Assembly (NCBI GenBank): GCA_937958345.1
Contig: CALGNW010000103.1
Location: 1 to 34,429, forward strand
Direction: 5' to 3'
DNA: 34,429 bases
Origin: an uncultured Neomegalonema sp.
GTDB taxonomy: Bacteria > Pseudomonadota > Alphaproteobacteria > Rhodobacterales > Rhodobacteraceae
Part shown: one piece after another, positions 23,845 through 31,867 of the stretch
Layout: every line of letters starts with the position of its first letter
How positions within the stretch are numbered: position 1 is the first letter of the stretch
Made by a program: the position numbers and the translations under genes
The notes under the pieces: model-generated
Seen by the model: only the letters and a program-made list of their open reading frames with translations
The model's database searches: none
What the model was told of the DNA's origin: nothing

Positions 23845-24449
23845 TGCCTGCGCCGCGCACTGATCCGACCGCGGGCTGTCGTAAATGCCCGCGGCTGGTT
23901 GCGTTTCGACGTGAAAACAAAGTTGCCTATCCCGCGTTTCATAACGGTCCTGTTTTGACGTGGGGCGTGGCGGACTCCCGTTTGCTGATTGTCGGGCTTG
24001 CGCCCGGATTAAAGGGGGCGAACCGGTCGGGCAGGCCGTTCACCGGCGATGCGTCCGGCGATCTGCTGTTTGCATCTTTGTTCAGGGCGGGGCTGGCATC
24101 GCAGGCGGGCGGCGCGGTATCGCTGCATGACTGTGCCATTACCAACGCGGTTGCCTGTGTGCCGCCGCAGAACCGGCCCACTGCCGAAGAGGTAGCGACC
24201 TGCCGCCCGTTTCTTGCGGCCAAGTTAAAGAAACCGCGCGTGGTGCTGGCGCTTGGCAAGCTCGCGCATGATTCAGTGTTGAGGGCATTAGAGGCACGGG
24301 TTGCGGATTATCCGTTTTCCCATGGCGCTGTCGCGCGGATCGCGCAGGTCACGCTTGTCTCAAGCTATCACCCGTCGCGCTATAATGTGTCGACCAAACG
24401 CATCAATGCAGAGATGATGGATGCGGCGGTCGGGTTGTGCCTGAGGTAA
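23844..24449 (+). CDS. Uracil-DNA glycosylase, family 5 (UdgB)-like, Fe-S type
   Basis: The 201-residue protein has the active-site motif GLAPGLKGANRSGRPFTGD, which fits family 5 (UdgB) because it lacks the polar residue of families 1 and 4. The HPSRYNVSTKR motif near the C terminus contacts DNA. Four cysteines at the family positions (C12 and C15, then two spaced 15 apart at VACVPPQ and VATCRPF) probably bind a 4Fe-4S cluster. UdgB enzymes remove uracil, hypoxanthine and related bases from DNA. The start overlaps the NYN gene stop by one base. A GC-rich hairpin follows the stop. Confidence 0.9.
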   Translation: MPAPRTDPTAGCRKCPRLVAFRRENKVAYPAFHNGPVLTWGVADSRLLIVGLAPGLKGANRSGRPFTGDASGDLLFASLFRAGLASQAGGAVSLHDCAITNAVACVPPQNRPTAEEVATCRPFLAAKLKKPRVVLALGKLAHDSVLRALEARVADYPFSHGAVARIAQVTLVSSYHPSRYNVSTKRINAEMMDAAVGLCLR

Positions 24450-24462
24450 TGTGTGCCCGATG

Positions 24463-24483
24463 CCCCGGCAGGGTATGCCGGGG
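24463..24483. terminator. GC-rich hairpin between the convergent UDG and dnaJ genes
   Basis: CCCCGGCA (24463-24470) pairs perfectly with TGCCGGGG (24476-24483) around GGGTA. There is no strong T-run on either strand, so any terminator function is weak. The position between two converging stops is suggestive. Confidence 0.5.
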
Positions 24484-24503
24484 GACGGGTTTGTCACGCC
24501 GCG

Positions 24504-25661
24504 TCAGCTTGTCATCCGACCCCAAAAGTCCTTCACGTTCTTGAAGAAGCTTTCATTTTGCGGGCTGTTCTGCTCGGTGTCGGCGATTGTCTGGAACTCT
24601 TCCAGCAATTCCTTCTGGCGCTTGGTCAGGTTGACCGGCGTCTCGACCGCAACCTCGATATAGAGATCACCTTCGCGGTTCTGGCGCAGGACAGGCATGC
24701 CCTTTCCGCGCAGGCGGAATTGCTTGCCGGATTGAGTGCCCGAGGGGATCGAGACCCGTGCACGGCCCCCGTCAATCGTCGGCGCCTCGATCGGGCCGCC
24801 GAGCGCAGACAGAGCCATCGGCACGGGGATGCGGCAGAAGAGGTCCGGCCCCTCGCGCTGGAAGATCGAGTGCGGTTCGATGTCGATAAAGATATACAGA
24901 TCGCCCGGCGGTCCGCCCATCAGACCGGCCTCGCCTTCGCCCGGCAGGCGGATGCGGTTGCCGTCCTCGACGCCCTTCGGAATTTGGACATTCAGCGCGC
25001 GTTCCTTGCGGGTGCGTCCCGAGCCTGAGCACTTGCCGCACGGGTTCGAGATCACCTGACCGCGGCCCGCGCAGGTCGGACATGTCCGCTCGACGGTGAA
25101 AAAGCCCTGCTGTGCGCGGACTTTACCCATGCCTGCACATGTCTGGCAGTTCTCGGGTTTCGCGCCCTCGGCTGCGCCCGTGCCGTTACAGCCCTCGCAG
25201 GCCACAGCGGTCGGAACCTTGATCGACGCCTGCTTGCCCGAAAAGGCGTCTTCCAATTCGATTGTGAGATTATAGCGCAGGTCGGCGCCGCGCATCTGGC
25301 CGCCATTGCCCCCGCGTCCGCCGCGCTGTCCGCCGAACCCGCCAAAGAGGTCGTCAAACACATCGGCAAAAGCGGAAGAGAAATCGCCATTGCCCCGCGC
25401 GCCGCCGAAAGGATTGCCACCGCCCATGCCGCCCTGTTCAAACGCGGCATGACCGAAACGGTCATAGGCGGCGCGTTTGTCGGCGTCTTTCAGGGCGTCG
25501 TAGGCTTCGTTGACTTCTTTGAAGCCGTCTTCAGCTTTGGGGTCGTCGCGGTTGCGGTCGGGGTGGAGTTCTTTCGCACGCTTGCGGAAAGCGGATTTCA
25601 ACTCCGCTTCGGAGGCACCCTTCTCGACGCCCAGCACGTCGTAATAATCTCGTTTTGCCAT
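24504..25661 (-). CDS. dnaJ: Chaperone DnaJ
   Basis: The 385-residue protein has the standard layout: J-domain with the HPD tripeptide at residues 33-35, a Gly/Phe-rich linker (about 75-118), four CxxCxGxG zinc repeats (CEGCNGTG, CQTCAGMG, CPTCAGRG, CGKCSGSG; about 145-215), then the C-terminal substrate-binding part. It stimulates DnaK ATPase and delivers unfolded proteins. The ATG at 25661 follows a GGGGAGAG site. It lies 88 bp after dnaK on the same strand; that gap can form two imperfect GC-rich hairpins, which may lower dnaJ expression relative to dnaK. Confidence 0.98.
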   Translation of the reverse strand: MAKRDYYDVLGVEKGASEAELKSAFRKRAKELHPDRNRDDPKAEDGFKEVNEAYDALKDADKRAAYDRFGHAAFEQGGMGGGNPFGGARGNGDFSSAFADVFDDLFGGFGGQRGGRGGNGGQMRGADLRYNLTIELEDAFSGKQASIKVPTAVACEGCNGTGAAEGAKPENCQTCAGMGKVRAQQGFFTVERTCPTCAGRGQVISNPCGKCSGSGRTRKERALNVQIPKGVEDGNRIRLPGEGEAGLMGGPPGDLYIFIDIEPHSIFQREGPDLFCRIPVPMALSALGGPIEAPTIDGGRARVSIPSGTQSGKQFRLRGKGMPVLRQNREGDLYIEVAVETPVNLTKRQKELLEEFQTIADTEQNSPQNESFFKNVKDFWGRMTS

Positions 25662-25749
25662 CTGTTGCTCTCCCCGGAGTCAAAAGGCGCACCCTTTGCA
25701 GGATGCGCGCATAGCTACGGAGCGACCGCCGCCGCTCCGCCTCCGTGGA

Positions 25750-27678
25750 TCAGGAAGGCTTACGGTCGTTGTCGCCGTCGGTGATGTCTTCGAAGTCGGC
25801 ATCGACAACGTCGTCATCCGGTCCGCCGCCATCGCGTTTTGCGTCGGCTTCCGCGGCTGCCATGTCTTCGTCCTGGCTCTGCTTGTAGATCGCTTCGCCA
25901 AGTTTCATCGACGCTTCGGCCAGAGTCTGGCTTTTTGCGTTGATGGCATCGACATCCTCGCCGCCTGTCACTTCGCGCAGCTCTTCGATTGCGGTGGTGA
26001 TTGCGTTGCGCTCTTCTTCGCCGACCATTTCGCCGTGTTCCTTGAGCGATTTCTCGGCTCCGTGGATCATCGACTCGGCCTGATTGCGGGCCTCGACCAG
26101 TGCTTTGCGCTTGCGGTCTTCGTCTGCGTATTCGGCGGCGTCCTTGACCATTTTGTCGATCTCGTCGTCGCCGAGGCCACCGGATGCCTGAATCGAGATG
26201 TTCTTTTCTTTGCCCGTCGCCTTGTCGCGCGCCGACACGTTGACGATGCCGTTGGCGTCAATATCGAAGGCAACCTCGATCTGCGGCACACCGCGCGGAG
26301 CCGGCGGGATGTCCTCAAGATTAAACTGACCGAGCATCTTGTTGTCCGACGCCATTTCGCGCTCGCCCTGGAACACCCGGATCGTCACAGCGGTCTGGTT
26401 GTCGTCAGCGGTCGAGAAGATTTGCGATTTCTTCGTCGGGATCGTCGTGTTGCGGTCGATCAGGCGGGTAAAGACACCGCCCTGGGTTTCGATACCCAGC
26501 GACAGCGGCGTGACGTCCAGCAGAACAACGTCTTTAACGTCGCCCTGAAGAACACCGGCCTGAATGGCCGCGCCCATCGCGACAACCTCGTCAGGGTTTA
26601 CACCCTTATGCGGCTCGGTACCGAAGAAGGTTTTTACCGTCTCGTGAACCGAAGGCATACGCGTCATGCCGCCGACGAGAACAACTTCGTCAACGTCGCC
26701 GGCGGTCATGCCGGCGTCTTTCAGGGCCGCCTTGCATGGCTCAAGCGTGCGTTTCACGAGGTCTTCGACCAGCGATTCAAATTTCGCCCGGGTCAGTTTC
26801 AGCGTGAAGTGCTTCGGGCCGGACGCATCCGCCGTGATGAAGGGCAGGTTGATCTCGGTCTGCGTTGCGCTCGACAGTTCGATCTTGGCTTTTTCAGCCG
26901 CCTCTTTCAGGCGCTGAAGGGCCAGCTTGTCGGAACGCAAGTCGATACCTTGTTCTTTTTTGAACTCGCTCGCGAGGTAATCGACGAGGCGCAGGTCAAA
27001 ATCTTCGCCGCCGAGGAACGTATCGCCGTTGGTCGAGCGCACTTCGAAGACGCCGTCACCGATCTCGAGGATCGAGACGTCAAACGTGCCGCCGCCAAGG
27101 TCATAAACGACGATGGTTTTGCCGTCCTGCTTGTCGAGGCCGTAGGCAAGGGCCGCAGCCGTCGGCTCGTTGATGATGCGCAGGACTTCAAGGCCGGCAA
27201 TCTTGCCCGCATCTTTCGTGGCCTGACGCTGCTGGTCGTTAAAGTATGCGGGGACCGTGATCACAGCCTGATCGACCGGCGCACCGAGATACCCCTCAGC
27301 CGTTTCTTTCATCTTTTGCAGGATGAAGGCTGAAATCTGAGCGGGCGAATATTTATCGCCATTTGCCTCGACCCACGCATCGCCGTTGCCGCCATCGACA
27401 ATTTTGTAAGGAACCATGTCCTTATCTTTGGCAATGATCGGATCGTCCATGCGGCGACCGATCAGGCGCTTGACGGCGAAAAGCGTGTTTTCAGGGTTGG
27501 TGACCGCCTGACGCTTGGCGGATTGTCCGACCAGGCGCTCGCCGTCCTCGGCAAAAGCGACCATCGAAGGGGTTGTCCGTGCACCCTCTGCGTTTTCGAT
27601 GACACGGGCAGCCGAGCCGTCCATGATTGATACGCAGGAGTTCGTGGTCCCCAGATCAATTCCAATAACTTTAGACAT
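25750..27678 (-). CDS. dnaK: Chaperone DnaK (Hsp70)
   Basis: The 642-residue protein has the Hsp70 ATPase domain starting with GIDLGTTNSCV, the phosphate loops VYDLGGGTFD and LVGGMTRMP, the linker VVLLDVTP, the substrate-binding domain and a lid ending in an acidic tail (DDDVVDADFED). It refolds proteins and, in alphaproteobacteria, also tunes RpoH. The ATG at 27678 follows an AGAGGAA site. A heat-shock promoter candidate lies about 120 bp upstream. dnaJ follows, and grpE is not nearby. Length and motifs are entirely normal. Confidence 0.99.
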   Translation of the reverse strand: MSKVIGIDLGTTNSCVSIMDGSAARVIENAEGARTTPSMVAFAEDGERLVGQSAKRQAVTNPENTLFAVKRLIGRRMDDPIIAKDKDMVPYKIVDGGNGDAWVEANGDKYSPAQISAFILQKMKETAEGYLGAPVDQAVITVPAYFNDQQRQATKDAGKIAGLEVLRIINEPTAAALAYGLDKQDGKTIVVYDLGGGTFDVSILEIGDGVFEVRSTNGDTFLGGEDFDLRLVDYLASEFKKEQGIDLRSDKLALQRLKEAAEKAKIELSSATQTEINLPFITADASGPKHFTLKLTRAKFESLVEDLVKRTLEPCKAALKDAGMTAGDVDEVVLVGGMTRMPSVHETVKTFFGTEPHKGVNPDEVVAMGAAIQAGVLQGDVKDVVLLDVTPLSLGIETQGGVFTRLIDRNTTIPTKKSQIFSTADDNQTAVTIRVFQGEREMASDNKMLGQFNLEDIPPAPRGVPQIEVAFDIDANGIVNVSARDKATGKEKNISIQASGGLGDDEIDKMVKDAAEYADEDRKRKALVEARNQAESMIHGAEKSLKEHGEMVGEEERNAITTAIEELREVTGGEDVDAINAKSQTLAEASMKLGEAIYKQSQDEDMAAAEADAKRDGGGPDDDVVDADFEDITDGDNDRKPS

Positions 27679-27979
27679 TCACAGTTCCTCTCAGCAAAAG
27701 CCCGAAAAGACGCGGAAATCGCCGTCTTGGTGGGCTTCCCTTTTTGATTGCGCCACAGGCCCCGCATGGCGGGCTGCGCGATTTCGTGTTCCCGCGACAT
27801 ATATGAAGGGGGGATAGGGTCTGCAAGCGGTGACAGTCACGAATTTTCGCCGATGTACAAATGCGTGAGAATTGTCACTGAGCCAGACGGCTGCCCAAAT
27901 TAATCCTTCCCATCTCCCTTACGCAGGAAACGGCGGTATTTAAGGCGGAAACAGTTAATAAAGTACGCGCACGGCAGGG
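27679..27979. other. 301-bp intergenic region between the sensor kinase and dnaK
   Basis: No coding region is supported. The part nearest dnaK is its leader and heat-shock promoter. The remainder (27841-27979) contains a GTGACA/TGTCAC inverted pair spread over about 50 bp and no convincing terminator for the sensor kinase gene that ends at 27980. Confidence 0.6.
27799..27827 (-). promoter_or_regulatory. Candidate heat-shock (RpoH) promoter of dnaKJ
   Basis: On the minus strand CTTG (27827-27824) is followed after 18 bp by CATATAT (27805-27799), one base from the alphaproteobacterial RpoH pattern CTTG, 17-18 bp, CYTATNT. The predicted leader before dnaK is about 115 nt. An 11-bp palindrome GTGACAGTCAC (27830-27840) lies immediately upstream of the -35 element. 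Confidence 0.6.
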
Positions 27980-29119
27980 TTAAAGCTGAGTGACGGCCTT
28001 GGGAAAACTGAGGGTGAAAACAGCGCCGCCGTTTTCACCGCTATGCGTGGACAGCGTGCCCTTCAGCGTATTCGCGTAGGTCCGGCAGATCTGCATACCC
28101 AGCGTCTTCGAGTTTTCGATGTCGAAGCCCTCCGGCAGGCCCTGGCCGGTATCGGCGACCCGCAGCGTCAGCGTGTCCGCGTCGACATCCTCTGAAAGGG
28201 ATACGGTCACGTCTGTCGGGACGTCGCAGCTTTTGTGCTTAAGCGCGTTGCTGACCAGTTCAGCCGTGACCAGCCCGACCGCCACGGCGACGTCGGACCG
28301 TACCGGTTGATCGACAATCTCGGCAGCGATGATGCGCGAAGCATCAAAAAACGTGTCGGACAAATCGATGATCAGTTTATCCATAAAGGGACCGAGATCG
28401 ACCGCATGATGTCCGGGGTCGATGTGCAGTTGTTCGTGAACACGGGACAAGGTTGCAATGCGGTTGGCAGCGTCAGAAAGCGCGGCACTTGCCTCGGAAT
28501 CTTCCATTCCGCGCATTTTCAGCCGCAGGATGCTGCCGATAAGCGCGAAGCTGTTTTTGACACGGTGGTCGATCTCGGCACTGAGAATGCGCTGTTGCTC
28601 GATCAGTGCCTCTTTCTCGCTGAGTTCCGCGGTTAGCTTTTCGGCATAGGCCTGAAGCTGGAGGTCGCGTTCGTGCAGAGTGTTTTCGGCTTGAATGCGG
28701 TCGGTTATATCGCGCGATGTCGCAAGGATGTTAACGATTGAGCCTGCCGCATCACGCACAGGCGCGACGTTTACGTGCCACCACCGCGGTGTGCCGTGCG
28801 CCGTCGGGCAATAAGCCTGAAAATCGCTGCGCTCTCCCAAGGACGCGTTTTCAATCGCGCTTTGCAGAAGATCCTGCGCCTCGTCGGGCCAGAGCGAGAG
28901 CCATAACTCGTTCTTGACGCCGCCGAAATCGTCGATTTCCATCGCGGACATGCCGTTGCGGTTCATGTACACCAGCCGACCGTCTAGGCTGATGAGCTTG
29001 ATACAATCCGGTGATGAATCGAGGATGGATCGGACCAGCGCCGAGCCGATTTTTTCGTCGAGCGGCGGTTCCGCGTGCGTTGCGGGTGTCTTGGTCGGCA
29101 GTTCGGCGAACGGCAGCAT
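27980..29119 (-). CDS. PAS-domain sensor histidine kinase, HisKA_2 type
   Basis: The 379-residue protein is cytoplasmic, with no membrane segment. A PAS domain (about 28-140) ends in the usual DITDRIQAE linker, a short coiled coil follows (about 143-180), then a HisKA_2 dimerisation helix with the phospho-acceptor H185 in DHRVKNSFAL. The HATPase domain has N291 in ELVSNALKH and the G-box DTGQGLP. HisKA_2 kinases often serve blue-light, chemotactic or general-stress relays in alphaproteobacteria. No response regulator is adjacent, so it is an orphan kinase. The PAS core shows no flavin-binding NCRFLQ motif, so it is probably not a LOV light sensor. Signal and partner are unknown. Confidence 0.9.
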   Translation of the reverse strand: MLPFAELPTKTPATHAEPPLDEKIGSALVRSILDSSPDCIKLISLDGRLVYMNRNGMSAMEIDDFGGVKNELWLSLWPDEAQDLLQSAIENASLGERSDFQAYCPTAHGTPRWWHVNVAPVRDAAGSIVNILATSRDITDRIQAENTLHERDLQLQAYAEKLTAELSEKEALIEQQRILSAEIDHRVKNSFALIGSILRLKMRGMEDSEASAALSDAANRIATLSRVHEQLHIDPGHHAVDLGPFMDKLIIDLSDTFFDASRIIAAEIVDQPVRSDVAVAVGLVTAELVSNALKHKSCDVPTDVTVSLSEDVDADTLTLRVADTGQGLPEGFDIENSKTLGMQICRTYANTLKGTLSTHSGENGGAVFTLSFPKAVTQL

Positions 29120-29367
29120 AAGACGGACCCCTGATTACGGCATGATGCCGCCTGTTCAAAAATGATTATCTATCGACGCGAGATTCCAAAACAGATGACG
29201 ACTTTGCCTTCCGGCTTCATCAAAATAATGCGATTTTTCGAGTTGAGTCCATGCCTAACTTTCACCCAAGGCGTTAGGGGCGCTTTATTTCCCGAAAATG
29301 TGATGTGAGGGGCTAACAGCCGGTCGGGGCATCTAAACTGCGCGCGCCGCTGTTTTATCGCCGCGTT

Positions 29368-29394
29368 GCCGCCCCTCCGGTCGGGTGGGGCGGC
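29368..29394. terminator. GC-rich hairpin 3' of ccrM
   Basis: GCCGCCCC (29368-29375) pairs with GGGGCGGC (29387-29394) around an 11-nt loop, ten bases past the ccrM stop on the minus strand. The T-rich stretch (GTTTTATC) follows only in plus-strand orientation, so termination of ccrM here is uncertain. Confidence 0.5.
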
Positions 29395-29404
29395 GGTGTT
29401 TTAT

Positions 29405-30532
29405 CTAGGCGGCAGGTTCCATTTCAGCCCTGATCTGCTGACGGTAGACGTCGATCGGGGCAAGGTCGCCGCCAGTGTCCACATGCCAGAACGTCCAGCC
29501 GTTGCAAGCCTCGGCGCCCTGTACCAATGCGCCGATCTTGTGGATCGAGCCGGTCGCGTCCTTGGTCAGCAGCGTGCCGTCGGCCCGCACTTTCGCGGTA
29601 TGACGCCGGTTTGCCGAATACAGCATCGTGCCGGGCCGCACCAGTTGGCGTTCGACCAGCGTGCCGAAGGGAACACGCGGTTCCGAGCGTTTCGGCCTCG
29701 TGATGGAAAGCGCCGGTTCTTCCAGCGGTGTAACGTCGTCGATCCGGTCGAGCGCGAAGTCGGCATAGACTTGCTCACGCTCGATACCGATGAACTTGCG
29801 GCCCATGCGTTTCGCGGCCGCGCCGGTTGATCCCGACCCGAAAAACGGATCGAGGACCACATCGCCGGGATTTGTCGTCGATAACAGCACACGATACAGC
29901 AATGCCTCGGGCTTTTGCGTCGGATGTGCCTTGCGGCCATCCTCGTCCTTGAGGCGCTCGGCGCCTGTGCAAATCGGCAGCGTCCAGTCGGAGCGCATCT
30001 GAAGGTCGTCATTCAGCGCCTTCATAGCCTCGTAGTTGAACGTCACCTTGCTGGTGTCGGATTTGGCCGCCCAGATCAGGGTTTCATGGGCGTTTGTGAA
30101 CCGTTTGCCGCGAAAGTTCGGCATCGGGTTGGTCTTGCGCCATACGATGTCGTTTAACACCCAGAAATCAAGGTCTTGCAGCGCTTTTCCGACACGGAAA
30201 ATATTGTGATAACTGCCGATAACCCACAGCGCGCCATCGTCTTTGAGCACCCGCCGCGCCGCCGCCAGCCACCGTTCGGTGAAATCATCATAGGCGGCAA
30301 AGCTGCCATATTGGTCCCACGCGTCCACCACGCCGTTAACGACGCTTTCATTCGGACGGCGCAGCTCTCCACGCAGTTGCAAGTTATAGGGCGGGTCAGC
30401 GAACACCAGATCGACCGACTTAGCGGGAAGTCGTTCCATCGCAGCAATGCAGTCTCCGACGATAATCTCGTCGAGAGGGAGCACTTTCGCCGACCGCGCG
30501 CCGCCTTTTTGGCGGGTTTTCGTCGCGGCCAT
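29405..30532 (-). CDS. ccrM: Cell-cycle DNA adenine methyltransferase CcrM (GANTC)
   Basis: The 375-residue enzyme is a beta-class N6-adenine methyltransferase with the catalytic DPPYN (about residues 46-50), the SAM-binding FGSGSTG near the middle, and the roughly 100-residue C-terminal extension (RPGTMLYSANRRHTAKVRAD and GWTFWHVDT) that marks CcrM against shorter HinfI-type enzymes. It methylates the adenine of GANTC late in the cell cycle, linking replication to CtrA/GcrA-controlled transcription. ATG 30532 has an AGGA site eight bases ahead; the frame is open to 30580 but the added residues are untypical. No cognate restriction gene lies nearby. Its own upstream region is unusually rich in GANTC. 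Confidence 0.96.
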   Translation of the reverse strand: MAATKTRQKGGARSAKVLPLDEIIVGDCIAAMERLPAKSVDLVFADPPYNLQLRGELRRPNESVVNGVVDAWDQYGSFAAYDDFTERWLAAARRVLKDDGALWVIGSYHNIFRVGKALQDLDFWVLNDIVWRKTNPMPNFRGKRFTNAHETLIWAAKSDTSKVTFNYEAMKALNDDLQMRSDWTLPICTGAERLKDEDGRKAHPTQKPEALLYRVLLSTTNPGDVVLDPFFGSGSTGAAAKRMGRKFIGIEREQVYADFALDRIDDVTPLEEPALSITRPKRSEPRVPFGTLVERQLVRPGTMLYSANRRHTAKVRADGTLLTKDATGSIHKIGALVQGAEACNGWTFWHVDTGGDLAPIDVYRQQIRAEMEPAA

Positions 30533-30558
30533 TATTTTTATCCTGATCGATTTGCCTC

Positions 30559-30594
30559 GAATCAGAAGATGACGGATCATCGATTCTAGGTCAA
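30559..30594 (-). promoter_or_regulatory. Candidate ccrM promoter containing GANTC sites
   Basis: On the minus strand TTGACC (30594-30589) is followed after 17 bp by CATCTT (30571-30566). One GANTC (30582-30586) lies in the spacer right after the -35 and another (30559-30563) near the expected start point. A third (30616-30620) overlaps the last codons of rnhB. This resembles the methylation-sensitive ccrM promoter of Caulobacter. Confidence 0.55.
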
Positions 30595-30611
30595 GAAATT
30601 ATTCAATTTTT

Positions 30612-31259
30612 TCAGGACTCTATAGTGTTAACTTCATGTAAAATCTTTGCAACAGGCGCGAAACTCCGCCTGTGATGAGGAGTTATCCCCAGGCTGGCAA
30701 GCGCCGCACGATGCTGCGCGACCCCGTATCCGGCATTGGTTTCCCAGCCATATCCGGGATATTCGCGCGCCAAAGCGGCCATCGTCGCATCCCGATGCAC
30801 CTTGGCGATGATCGATGCGGCGGCGATGCTGAGTGAGATACTGTCGCCCTTGATGATCGTGGTCGCGGCACAGGGCAGATCGCGCGGCAGGCGTTTGCCA
30901 TCGACCAGCGCGTGATCGACCGGGCAAACGAGGGCCGCTATGGCACGGCGCATCGCCAGATCATTGGCCTCGGTCAGACCGACGGCGTCGAGTTCGGGCA
31001 CATCAACAATCCCGATCCCGCAACGGGCCACGGCCTGAATTGCGGACGCCAGCGCCTCGCGCTTCGCCTTGGTCAGCTGTTTGGAGTCGCGAATGCCACC
31101 GGGAATGTTGGCCGGATCAAGGATCACCGCGCCCGCCACAATCGGCCCCGCCCAAGGCCCGCGCCCAACCTCATCCACGCCGCAGACGTACCCCTCGCGG
31201 AAGTTGGACTCGAATGAGAGGTCGGGGACGGGGGCAGAGTTGAAATCGCTTTTCTTCAT
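30612..31259 (-). CDS. rnhB: Ribonuclease HII
   Basis: RNase HII cuts RNA in RNA-DNA hybrids and removes single ribonucleotides from DNA. The acidic active site is visible: GVDEVGRGPWAGP (D29, E30), ALVDGKRLP with its aspartate, and ASIIAKVHRD with the last aspartate. DSKQLTKAKRE is also typical. The frame is open to 31454, but that part overlaps the toxin gene; ATG 31259 gives a normal 215 residues. It lies 13 bp downstream of the toxin-antitoxin pair on the same strand and 79 bp upstream of ccrM. Confidence 0.96.
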   Translation of the reverse strand: MKKSDFNSAPVPDLSFESNFREGYVCGVDEVGRGPWAGPIVAGAVILDPANIPGGIRDSKQLTKAKREALASAIQAVARCGIGIVDVPELDAVGLTEANDLAMRRAIAALVCPVDHALVDGKRLPRDLPCAATTIIKGDSISLSIAAASIIAKVHRDATMAALAREYPGYGWETNAGYGVAQHRAALASLGITPHHRRSFAPVAKILHEVNTIES

Positions 31260-31272
31260 CTCTGAGAAATGC

Positions 31273-31575
31273 TCAGAGTCGACGCTTGAAGTCCATACGC
31301 CCATGCAAAACCGCATCGACAAGTACGATTTTCTGTTCTTCTTGAACACGGTAGAAGATCGTGTGCGCTTTGTACCGGAACCGCCGATATTCACGTCCAC
31401 TAATGTAAACCGCCGAAAAACGCTTGGGCCAGAAATCGAGCTTTGCGCAATCAACTAAGATCGCATCGACATACGCAAGCTGCTGAATCGGCGTGTAATT
31501 GTCGGAAGGGGCATCCAGAATATCGCGCAAGTCCCGCTCAGCCCGCCCTGTGACTCGCACCTCATAGTCACTCAT
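31273..31575 (-). CDS. ParE/RelE-family toxin of a type II toxin-antitoxin pair
   Basis: The 100-residue protein has the ParE/RelE layout: a V-x-x-x-AERDLRDIL N-terminal helix, a central YISGREYRRFRYKAHTIFYRV strand pair, and the C-terminal VLHGRMDFKRRL. The closing HGRMDF pattern resembles ParE, whose members poison gyrase. The catalytic residues of RelE mRNA interferases are not clear. The antitoxin gene ends one base before its start. It lies between an SDR gene and rnhB, and its transcript may run into rnhB. Confidence 0.85.
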   Translation of the reverse strand: MSDYEVRVTGRAERDLRDILDAPSDNYTPIQQLAYVDAILVDCAKLDFWPKRFSAVYISGREYRRFRYKAHTIFYRVQEEQKIVLVDAVLHGRMDFKRRL

Positions 31576-31576
31576 T

Positions 31577-31837
31577 TCAAGACGCGATGCCGCTTTTTAA
31601 TCGGGCCGCGACCACTGCTAGAGATGACACTCGACCTTCGAGGCGATCTTCTTCAGCGGCATCAAGTGCAGCTTCTACATAGGCCCGATACTCAGGGTCT
31701 TGCAGATCGTCTTCGGTCACTGGGGCCGCCCGCATCTGCTCCAGCATTTCGGCCAAAGTCGAGGCCATAAGTTGCTGTTGCTCCGGTGCAAGGGAGCGAA
31801 TTTCAGTGAAAACGATTTCCAGTTCAGGCGTATCCAT
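31577..31837 (-). CDS. Probable antitoxin paired with the ParE-type toxin
   Basis: The 86-residue acidic protein precedes the toxin with one base between stop and ATG, the usual antitoxin-first order. It is mostly helical with many Glu and Gln (SLAPEQQQLMASTLAEMLEQ) and has no clear ribbon-helix-helix or helix-turn-helix DNA-binding motif that I can recognise. The C-terminal part (LEGRVSSLAVVAARL) resembles the toxin-wrapping tail of addiction-module antitoxins. The family assignment rests mainly on position and size. Confidence 0.72.
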   Translation of the reverse strand: MDTPELEIVFTEIRSLAPEQQQLMASTLAEMLEQMRAAPVTEDDLQDPEYRAYVEAALDAAEEDRLEGRVSSLAVVAARLKSGIAS

Positions 31838-31867
31838 AGGTTCTAATATACTCCCTAAAGCCGTATT

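Noticed and set aside
25696..27333. 545-residue plus-strand frame opposite dnaK
   Set aside because: It is the mirror of a certain dnaK gene, a well-known source of long antisense frames, and has no ribosome site or recognisable domain.
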